The notes under the pieces are model-generated. The model worked only from the letters and a program-made list of their open reading frames with translations, made no database searches and had not been told where the DNA came from. From positions 39,866,118 to 39,930,117 of the forward strand of contig CM077652.1 of the NCBI GenBank assembly GCA_039707465.1: a stretch of 64,000 nucleotides of DNA, written 5' to 3'. Both the position numbers and the translations under genes were made by a program. This stretch comes from Rhabdophis nuchalis (lineage: Eukaryota; Chordata; Lepidosauria; Squamata; Natricidae). Position 1 is the stretch's first letter, and each line of letters begins with the position of its first letter. Below are positions 54,512-63,100 of the stretch, piece after piece.

Positions 54512-55266
54512 CTACCCTAGGCCGGCCAGGCGGAAAAGATGTGTCTTTAGTTTCAGGCGGAAGGAGCGGAGGTCCGTGGTCGTTCTAATATCGGGGGGAA
54601 GGTCGTTCCAGAGGGCCGGGCCCGCCACAGAGAGAGCCCTTCCCCTGGGCGTCGCCTGCTGACAAAGTCTAGTGGACGGCACCCGGAGAAGTCCCTCTCT
54701 GTGGGAGCGAATCGGCCCTGAGGATGTGTGAGGCAGTATCCGATCCCGCAGGTAGCTAGGTCCCGAGCCATGGAGCGCTTTAAAGATGATAACCAACACC
54801 TTGAAGCGCACCCGGAAGACGACAGGCAGCCAGTGTAGCTCGCGCAAGAGCGGTGTTACATGGGTAAACCTAGTGGTTCCCATAATTGCTCGCGCGGCTG
54901 CATTCTGAACTAACTGAAGCCTCCGGGTGCACCTCAAGGGGAGCCCCATGTAGAGGGAGTTACAGTAGTCCAGTCGGGATGTCACGAGGGCATGAGTGAC
55001 TGTGCGAAGGGCGTCCCGATCCAATAGGGGGCGCAATTGGCGAACCAGGCGAACCTGGTAAAACGCCCTCCTGGCCACGGCTGTCACTTGCTCTTCCATA
55101 GACAGCCGGGTATCCAGGAGGACTCCCAAATTGCGCGCCCCATCCACAGGGGCAAGATGTTCGCCCCCTAAGGCCAGCGTTGGAGAAAGCTGGTTGAATC
55201 GGGCAGCCGGAAACCACAGTCACTCGGTCTTGGTCGGGTTGAGCCCGAGTCCGTTACTTCCCATCC
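54512..55266 (-). pseudogene. LINE reverse-transcriptase ORF, C-terminal fragment, copy 1
   Basis: Reading from 55266 to the TAG at 54512-54514, this is the C-terminal end of an L2/CR1-type ORF2 protein. It enters at the end of the RT domain (LNPTKTE just before 55223) and meets an in-frame TGA at 55220-55222 where the family has Trp. It is then open for 235 codons to the TAG. Counting from the GTG at 55147: LGVLLD at 7-12, TSRLDYCNSLYMGLP at 56-70, LQLVQNAAAR at 77-86, ELHWLPV at 103-109, FKVLVIIFKALHG at 115-127 and GPALWNDLPPDIR at 176-188. The catalytic FADD/YADD box and the endonuclease lie upstream and are missing. No ATG-led gene is implied. The length and lack of frameshifts suggest a fairly young insertion. 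Overlapping frames at 54553-54771 and 54960-55223 are shadows of this one. Confidence 0.85.
55220..55222 (-). other. Premature TGA stop in LINE fragment
   Basis: The LINE strand reads ACC GAG TGA CTG TGG; related L2/CR1 proteins have KTEW-L at this place, so TGG to TGA is the likely change. The identical stop is at 59009-59011 in copy 2, so it predates the duplication. Confidence 0.7.
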
Positions 55267-55270
55267 AGAA
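55267..55270. other. Target-site duplication (AGAA), right, LINE copy 1
   Basis: The satellite resumes at monomer position 86 (AGAAGCCG), overlapping the left side by AGAA. A preceding C at 55266 also fits monomer position 85, where the left side has T, so the duplication is 4 bp, or 5 bp with one mismatch. Confidence 0.7.
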
Positions 55271-56594
55271 GCCGAAAACAAGTCGATTGGTTGATATGAG
55301 CTTTCCCTGAGAAGTTACAGCCAAGCGTTCTCAGAATTGACAAAAGAACTGTATAGCCAGAAACTGCAAATTTGCATCCAGAGCTCAAATTCGAACGAGA
55401 AACACAAATTGGATGGTATCTGGGATGTAGAAGCCGAAAAACAAGTCGATTGGTTGATCTGAGCTTTCCCTGAGAAGTTACAGCCAAGTGTATATCAGAA
55501 TTGAGGAAAGAATTCAATTTAGCCAAGAACTGTAAATTTGGATCCAGAGTTCAAATTTGAATGAGAAACACAAATTGGATGGTATCTGGAATGCTAAACC
55601 CGAAAAACAAGTCGATTGGTTGATCTGAGCTTTCCCTGAGAAGTTACAGCCAAGCGTATCTCAGTATTGAGGAAAGAACTCAATTTAGCCAGGAACTGCA
55701 AATTTGGATCGAGAGCTCAAATTTGAACGAGAAACACAAATTGGATGGTATCTGGGATGTAGAAGCTGAAAAACAAGTCGATTGGTTGATCTGAGCTTTC
55801 CCTGAGAAGTTACAGCCAAGTGTATATCAGAATTGAGGAAAGAATTCAATTTAGCCAAGAACTGTAAATTTGGATCCAGAGTTCAAATTCGAACGAGAAA
55901 CACAAATTGGATGCTATCTGGAATGCTAAACCCGAAAAACAAGTCGATTGGTTGATGTGAGCTTTCCCTGAGAAGTTACAGCCAAGCGTACCTCAGTATT
56001 GAGGAAAGAACTCAGTTTAGCCAGGAACTGCAAATTTGGATCGAGAGCTCAAATTTGAACGAGAAACACAAATTGGATGGTATCTGGGATGTAGAAGCTG
56101 AAAAACAAGTCGATTGGTTGATCTGAGCTTTCCCTGAGAAGTTACAGCCAAGTGTATATCAGAATTGACAAAAGAATTCAATTTAGCCAAGAACTGTAAA
56201 TTTGGATCCAGAGTTCAAATTCGAACGAGAAACACAAATTCGATGCTATCTGGAATGCTAAACCCGAAAAACAAGTCGATTGGTTGATCTGAGCTTTCCC
56301 TGAGAAGTTACAGCCAAGTGTATATCAGAATTGACAAAAGAACTCAGTTTAGCCAGGAACTGCAAATTTGGATCCAGAGCTCAAATTCGAACGAGAAACA
56401 CATATTGGATGGTATCTGGGATGCAGAAGCCGAAAAACTAGTGGATTGGTTGATCTGAGCTTTCCCTGAGAAGTTACAGCCAAGCGTATATCAGAATTGA
56501 CAAAAGAACTCAGTTTAGCCAGGAACTGCAAATTTGGATCCAGAGCTCAAATTCGAACGAGAAACACATATTGGATGCTATTTGGAATGCTAAA

Positions 56595-56612
56595 CCCGAA
56601 AAACAAGTCGAT
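56595..56612. repeat. Hybrid M8/M4 monomer, crossover interval of 18 bp
   Basis: The monomer begins as M8 (GCTATTTGG, CTAAACCCG) and ends as M4 (GTCGATCGG, GAGAAATTACAG). In unit 1 these lie one monomer apart, at about 51976 and 52143. The switch must lie between the M8 base at 56594 and the M4 base at 56613, inside the shared CCCGAAAAACAAGTCGAT. Exactly 166 bp are lost. Confidence 0.9.
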
Positions 56613-58082
56613 CGGTTGATCTGAGCTTTCCCTGAGAAATTACAGCCAAGCGTATCTCAGTATTGAGGAAAGAACTCAATTTAGCCAGGAACTGCAAATT
56701 GGGATCGAGAGCTCAAATTTGAACGAGAAACACAAATTGGATGGTATCTGGGATGTAGAAGCTGAAAAACAAGTCGATTGGTTGATCTGAGCTTTCCCTG
56801 AGAAGTTACAGCCAAGTGTATATCAGAATTGAGGAAAGAATTCAATTTAGCCAAGAACTGTAAATTTGGATCCAGAGTTCAAATTCGAACGAGAAACACA
56901 AATTGGATGCTATCTGGAATGCTAAACCCGAAAAACAAGTCGATTGGTTGATCTGAGCTTTCCCTGAGAAGTTACAGCCAAGTGTATATCAGAATTGAGG
57001 AAAGAATTCAATTTAGCCAAGAACTGTAAATTTGGATCCAGAGTTCAAATTCGAACGAGAAACACAAATTGGATGCTATCTGGAATGCTAAACCCGAAAA
57101 ACAAGTCGATTGGTTGATCTGAGCTTTCCCTGAGAAGTTACAGCCAAGCGTACCTCAGTATTGAGGAAAGAACTCAGTTTAGCCAGGAACTGCAAATTTG
57201 GATGCAGAGCTCAAATTCGAACGAGAAACCCATATTGGATGCTATCTGGAATGCTAATCCCGAAAAACAAGTCGATCGGTTGATCTGAGCTTTCCCTGAG
57301 AAATTACAGCCAAGCGTATCTCAGTATTGAGGAAAGAACTCAATTTAGCCAGGAACTGCAAATTTGGATCGAGAGCTCAAATTTGAACGAGAAACACAAA
57401 TTGGATGGTATCTGGGATGTAGAAGCTGAAAAACAAGTCGATTGGTTGATCTGAGCTTTCCCTGAGAAGTTACAGCCAAGTGTATATCAGAATTGAGGAA
57501 AGAATTCAATTTAGCCAAGAACTGTAAATTTGGATCCAGAGTTCAAATTCGAACGAGAAACACATATTGGATGGTATCTGGGATGCAGAAGCCGAAAAAA
57601 AGTCGATTGGTTGATTTGAGCTTTCCCTGAGAAGTTACAGCTAAGCGTATATCAGAATTGACAAAAGAACTCAGTTTAGCCAGGAACTGCAAATTTGGGT
57701 CCAGAGTTCAAATTCGAACGAGAAACACAAATTGGTTGCTATCTGGGATGTAGAAGCTGAAAAACAAGTTGATTGGTTGATCTGAGCTTTCCCTGAGAAG
57801 TTACAGCCAAGTGTATATCAGAATTGAGGAAAGAATTCATTTAGCCAAGAACTGCAAATTTGGATCCAGAGCTCAAATTCGAACGAGAAACACATACTGG
57901 ATGCTATCTGGAATGCTAAACCCGAACAACAAGTTGATTGGTTGATCTGAGCTTTCCCTGAGAAGTTACAGCCAAGCGTATATCAGAATTGAAAAAAGAA
58001 CTCAGTTTAGCCAGGAACTGCAAATTTGGATGCAGAGCTCAAATTCGAATGAGAAACACATATTGGATGGTATCTGGGATGT

Positions 58083-58086
58083 AGAA
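58083..58086. other. Target-site duplication (AGAA), left, LINE copy 2
   Basis: Same AGAA at the same monomer position as at 54294; the partner is at 59056-59059. The shared insertion point shows that copy 2 arose by DNA duplication, not by a second retrotransposition. Confidence 0.7.
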
Positions 58087-59055
58087 TAATAATAATAATA
58101 ATAATAATAAAGCTGAATTTATTAACCGCTCCCTCTCCCCACAGGGACTCGGGGCGGTGCACAGGGAGAATAAAAACCATAAATATACAAAAATACATAC
58201 AATTTAAAACAGATTAAACAAACTCCTGTACTAAAATCCCATTAACTAAAAATCCCCACTCAATATACATAAACAATTAAAAAACCCATAGAGAGAGAGA
58301 CTACCCTAGGCCGGCCAGGCGGAAAAGATGTGTCTTTAGTTTCAGGCGGAAGGAGCGGAGGTCCGTGGTCGTTCTAATATCGGGGGGAAGGTCGTTCCAG
58401 AGGGCCGGGCCCGCCACAGAGAGAGCCCTTCCCCTGGGCGTCGCCTGCTGACAAAGTCTAGTGGACGGCACCCGGAGAAGTCCCTCTCTGTGGGAGCGAA
58501 TCGGCCCTGAGGATGTGTGAGGCAGTATCCGATCCCGCAGGTAGCTAGGTCCCGAGCCATGGAGCGCTTTAAAGATGATAACCAACACCTTGAAGCGCAC
58601 CCGGAAGACGACAGGCAGCCAGTGTAGCTCGCGCAAGAGCGGTGTTACATGGGTAAACCTAGTGGTTCCCATAATTGCTCGCGCGGCTGCATTCTGAACT
58701 AACTGAAGCCTCCGGGTGCACCTCAAGGGGAGCCCCATGTAGAGGGAGTTACAGTAGTCCAGTCGGGATGTCACGAGGGCATGAGTGACTGTGCGAAGGG
58801 CGTCCCGATCCAATAGGGGGCGCAATTGGCGAACCAGGCGAACCTGGTAAAACGCCCTCCTGGCCACGGCTGTCACTTGCTCTTCCATAGACAGCCGGGT
58901 ATCCAGGAGGACTCCCAAATTGCGCGCCCCATCCACAGGGGCAAGATGTTCGCCCCCTAAGGCCAGCGTTGGAGAAAGCTGGTTGAATCGGGCAGCCGGA
59001 AACCACAGTCACTCGGTCTTGGTCGGGTTGAGCCCGAGTCCGTTACTTCCCATCC
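58087..59055 (-). mobile_element. 5'-truncated L2/CR1-group LINE, copy 2 (969 bp)
   Basis: Appears identical to copy 1 over all 969 bp by reading, at offset 3789, including the (TAA)8 tail at 58087-58110, the hairpin at 58126-58157 and the premature stop at 59009-59011. The left satellite flank is also the same for about 600 bp, and the right flank for 154 bp, to 59209. It is a passive passenger of the satellite duplication. This copy keeps the longer degenerate right flank, so its right side is the more likely ancestral context. Confidence 0.9.
58301..59055 (-). pseudogene. LINE reverse-transcriptase ORF, C-terminal fragment, copy 2
   Basis: Same partial ORF as at 54512-55266. It enters in the RT domain tail, has TGA at 59009-59011, and is then open to the TAG at 58301-58303. 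The 211 residues read from the GTG at 58936 are the same as in copy 1, so there is no sign of independent decay between the copies. RT catalytic and endonuclease parts are missing. It is non-functional for retrotransposition. No promoter or ATG context suggests it is a host gene. Confidence 0.85.
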
Positions 59056-60140
59056 AGAAGCCGAAAACAAGTCGATTGGTTGATATGAGCTTTCCCTGAG
59101 AAGTTACAGCCAAGCGTTCTCAGAATTGACAAAAGAACTGTATAGCCAGAAACTGCAAATTTGCATCCAGAGCTCAAATTCGAACGAGAAACACAAATTG
59201 GATGGTATCAGGGATGCAGAAGCCGAAAAACAAGTCGATTGGTTGATTTGTGCTTCCCCTGAGCAGTTACAGCCAAGGGTATATCAGAATTGAGGAAAGA
59301 ATTCAATTTATCCAGGAACTGCAAATTTGGATGCAGAGCTCAAATTCGAACAAGAAACACATATTGGATGCTATCTGGAATGCTAAACCCGAAAAACAAG
59401 TTGATTGGTTGATCTGAGCTTTCCCTGAGAAGTTACAGCCAAGCGTATCTCAGAATTCACAAAAGAACCCAGTTTAGCCAGGAACTGCAAATTTGGATCC
59501 AGAGCTCAAATTCGAACGAGAAACACAAATTGGATGCTATCTGGAATGCTAAACCCGAAAAACAAGTCGATTGGTTGATCTGAGCTTTCCCTGAGAAGTT
59601 ACAGCCAAGTGTATATCAGAATTGAGGAAAGAATTCAATTTAGCCAAGAACTGCAAATTTGGATCCAGAGTTCAAATTCGAACGAGAAACACAAATTGGA
59701 TGCTATCTGGGATGTAGAAGCTGAAAAACAAGTCGATTGGTTGATCTGAGCTTTCCCTGAGAAGTTACAGCCGTGTATATCAGAATTGAGGAAAGAATTC
59801 ATTTAGCCAAGAACTGCAAATTTGGATCCAGAGCTCAAATTCGAACGAGAAACCCATATTGGATGCTGTCTGGAATGCAAAACCCGAAAAACAAGTCGAT
59901 TGGTTGATCTGGGCTTTCCCTGAGAAGTTACAGCCAAGCGTATCTCAGTATTGAGGAAAGAACTCAGTTTAGCCAGGAACTGCAAATTTGGATCCAGAGT
60001 TCAAATTCGAACGAGAAACAAAAATTGGATGCTATCTGGGATGTAGAAGCTGAAAAACAAGTCGATTGGTTGATCTGAGCTTTCCCTGAGAAGTTACAGC
60101 CAAGCGTATATCAGAATTGAGGAAAGAATTCATTTAGCCA
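59056..60140. repeat. Degenerate satellite monomers right of LINE copy 2
   Basis: About 6.5 monomers with the densest private changes in the window: GGTATCAGGG, GATTTGTGCTTCCCCTGAGC, CCAAGGGTATATC, TTTATCCAGG, AACAAGAAAC, AATTCACAAAAGAACCC, CAGCCGTGTATATC (2 bp short), GATGCTGTCTGG, TGCAAAACCCG, GATCTGGGC and AACAAAAATTGG. No pentamer order is visible. No gene is present. Confidence 0.88.
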
Positions 60141-63100
60141 AGAACTGCAAATTTGGATCCAGAGCTCAAATTCGAACGAGAAACACATATTGGATGGTAT
60201 CTGGGATGCAGAAGCCGAAAAAAAGTCGATTGGTTGATTTGAGCTTTCCCTGAGAAGTTACAGCTAAGCGTATATCAGAATTGACAAAAGAACTCAGTTT
60301 AGCCAGGAACTGCAAATTTGGGTCCAGAGTTCAAATTCGAACAAGAAACACAAATTGGATGCTATCTGGGATGTAGAAGCTGAAAAACAAGTTGATTGGT
60401 TGATCTGAGCTTTCCCTGAGAAGTTACAGCCAAGCGTATCTCAGTATTGAGGAAAGAACTCAGTTTAGCCAGGAACTGCAAATTTGGATGCAGAGCTCAA
60501 ATTAGAACGAGAAAAACAAATTGGATGCTATCTGGGATGTAGAAGCTGAAAAACAAGTCGATTGGTTGATCTGAGCTTTCCCTGAGAAGTTACAGCCAAG
60601 CGTATATCAGAATTGACAAAAGAACTCAGTTTAGCCAGGAACTGCAAATTTGGATCCAGAGCTCAAATTCGAACGAGAAACACATATTGGATGGTATCTG
60701 GGATGCAGAAGCCGAAAAACAAGAGGATTGGTTGATCTGAGCTTTCCCTGAGAAGTTACAGCCAAGCGTATATCAGAATTGACAAAAGAACTCAGTTTAG
60801 CCAGGAACTGCAAATTTGGGTCCAGAGTTCAAATTCGAACGAGAAACACATATTGGATGGTATCTGGAATGCTAAACCCGAAAAACAAGTCGATTGGTTG
60901 ATCTGAGCTTTCCCTGAGAAGTTACAGCCAAGCGTATCTCAGTATTGAGGAAAGAACTCAATTTAGCCAGGAACTGCAAATTTGGATCGAGAGCTCAAAT
61001 TCTAACGAGAAACACAAATTGGATGGTATCTGGGATGTAGAAGCTGGAAAACAAGTCGATTGGTTGATCTGAGCTTTCCCTGAGAAGTTACAGCCAAGCG
61101 TATCTCTGTATTGAGGAAAGAACTCAATTTAGCCAGGAACTGCAAATTTGGATCGAGAGCTCAAATTCGAACGAGAAACACAAATTGGATGGTATCTGGG
61201 ATGTAGAAGCTGGAAAACAAGTCGATTGGTTGATCTGAGCTTTCCCTGAGAAGTTACAGCCAAGTGTATATCAGAATTGAGGAAAGAATTCAATTTAGCC
61301 AGGAACTGCAAATTTGGATGCAGAGCTCAAATTAGAACGAGAAACACAAATTGGATGCTATCTGGGATGTAGAAGCTGAAAAACAAGTCGATTGGTAGAT
61401 CTGAGCTTTCCCTGAGAAGTTACAGCCAAGTGTATATCAGAATTGACAAAAGAACTCAGTTTAGCCAGGAACTGCAAATTTGGATGCAGAGCTCAAATTC
61501 GAACGAGAAACCCATATTGGATGCTATCTGGAATGCTAATCCCGAAAAACAAGTCGATCGGTTGATCTGAGCTTTCCCTGAGAAATTACAGCCAAGCGTA
61601 TCTCAGTATTGAGGAAAGAACTCAATTTAGCCAGGAACTGCAAATTTGGATCGAGAGCTCAAATTTGAACGAGAAACACAAATTGGATGGTATCTGGGAT
61701 GTAGAAGCTGAAAAACAAGTCGATTGGTTGATCTGAGCTTTCCCTGAGAGGTTACAGCCAAGTGTATATCAGAATTGAGGAAAGAATTCAATTTAGCCAA
61801 GAACTGTAAATTTGGATCCAGAGTTCAAATTCGAACGAGAAACACAAATTGGATGCTATGTGGAATGCTAAACCCGAAAAACAAGTCGATTGGTTGATCT
61901 GAGCTTTCCCTGAGAAGTTACAGCCAAGCGTACCTCAGTATTGAGGAAAGAACTCAATTTAGCCAGGAACTGCAAATTTGGATCGAGAGCTCAAATTCAA
62001 ATGAGAAACACAAATTGGATGGTATCTGGGATGTAGAAGCTGAAAAACAAGTCGATTGGTTGATCTGAGCTTTCCCTGAGAAGTTACAGCCAAGCGTATA
62101 TCAGAATTGACAAAAGAACTCAGTTTAGCCAGGAACTGCAAATTTGGATGCAGAGCTCAAATTCGAACGAGAAACACATATTGGATGGTATCTGCGATGC
62201 AGAAGCAGAAAAACAAGAGGATTGGTTGATCTGAGCTTTCCCTGAGAAGTTACAGCCAAGCGTATATCAGAATTGACAAAAGAACTTAGTTTAGCCAAGA
62301 ACTGCAAATTTGGATCCAGAGCTCAAATTCGAACGAGAAACACATATTGGATGGTATCTGGGATGCAGAAGCCGAAAAAAAGTCGATTGGTTGATTTGAG
62401 CTTTCCCTGAGAAGTTACAGCTAAGCGTATATCAGAATTGACAAAAGAACTCAGTTTAGCCAGGAACTGCAAATTTGGGTCCAGAGTTCAAATTCGAACG
62501 AGAAACACAAATTGGATGCTATCTGGGATGTAGAAGCTGAAAAACAAGTTGATTGGTTGATCTGAACTTTCCCTGAGGTTACAGCCAAGCGTATCTCAGT
62601 ATTGAGGAAAGAACTCAGTTTAGCCAGGAACTGCAAATTTGGATGCAGAGCTCAAATTAGAACGAGAAAAACAAATTGGATGCTATCTGGGATGTAGAAG
62701 CTGAAAAACAAGTCGATTGGTTGATCTGAGCTTTCCCTGAGAAGTTACAGCCAAGCGTATATCAGAATTGACAAAAGAACTCAGTTTAGCCAGGAACTGC
62801 AAATTTGGATCCAGAGCTCAAATTCGAACGAGAAACACATATTGGATGGTATCTGGGATGCAGAAGCCGAAAAACAAGAGGATTGGTTGATCTGAGCTTT
62901 CCCTGAGAAGTTACAGCCAAGCGTATATCAGAATTGACAAAAGAACTCAGTTTAGCCAGGAACTGCAAATTTGGGTCCAGAGTTCAAATTCGAACGAGAA
63001 ACACATATTCGATGGTATCTGGAATGCTAAACCCGAAAAACAAGTCGATTGGTTGATCTGAGCTTTCCCTGAGAAGTTACAGCCAAGCGTATCTCAGTAT

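Larger units (their letters stand above)
54298..55266 (-). mobile_element. 5'-truncated L2/CR1-group LINE, copy 1 (969 bp)
   Basis: Non-LTR retrotransposon 3' end inserted into one satellite monomer, reading on the minus strand. In its own direction it has the end of a reverse-transcriptase ORF (55266 to 54512), about 190 bp of 3' UTR, a GC-rich hairpin at 54337-54368, AATAAA-like sequence and a (TTA)8 tail. CpG and GC content are clearly higher than in the satellite. The 5' part (endonuclease and RT catalytic core) is absent, as is typical of incomplete target-primed reverse transcription. It is dead and cannot move by itself. Its family is judged from protein motifs and the tail structure; the exact subfamily is not known. 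Confidence 0.88.
50815..55433. repeat. LINE-containing tandem duplication, unit 1 (4619 bp)
   Basis: Rare variants recur exactly 4619 bp downstream in unit 2: AATTTGAATGAG (50936/55555), GGTTGATGTGAG (51335/55954) and the M2 start at 51730/56349. The length is 969 (LINE) + 4 (duplicated AGAA) + 22 x 166 minus 6 (small deletions in the monomers beside the LINE). The junction with unit 2 lies between 55421, where similarity to the unit 2 LINE flank stops, and about 55433, where similarity to 50.8 kb starts. Confidence 0.9.
55267..58086. repeat. Middle satellite array between the two LINE copies (17 monomers)
   Basis: 2820 bp without a gene. The first monomers (55267-55420) are the degenerate right flank of the LINE: GAAAACAAG, GCGTTCTCAG, AACTGTATAGCCAGAAACTGC and TTTGCATCC. 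From about 55433 the sequence switches to ordinary HOR monomers matching 50.8 kb onward. From about 57490 it repeats the degenerate left flank of the LINE. Confidence 0.93.
55434..59209. repeat. LINE-containing tandem duplication, unit 2 (830 bp shorter)
   Basis: Second copy of 50815-55433. Offsets to unit 1 are 4619 up to 56594, 4453 from 56613, and 3789 from about 57.5 kb. The losses are one monomer (166 bp) at 56595-56612 and one 664-bp tetramer, together five monomers. Identity with unit 1 ends at 59209, where ATGGTATCA continues into degenerate array. Confidence 0.9.

Noticed and set aside
54960..55223. 87-codon and 72-codon frames inside the LINE (54960-55223, 54553-54771 and their copies)
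   Set aside because: They overlap the recognisable RT frame in other frames on GC-rich DNA and show no family motifs.
55254..55526. 90-codon frame right of LINE copy 1
   Set aside because: It is the usual satellite frame lengthened by small indels in degenerate monomers.
58087..59055. Second independent LINE insertion
   Set aside because: Same insertion base, same target-site duplication, same truncation point and same flanking private variants as copy 1; DNA duplication explains it better.
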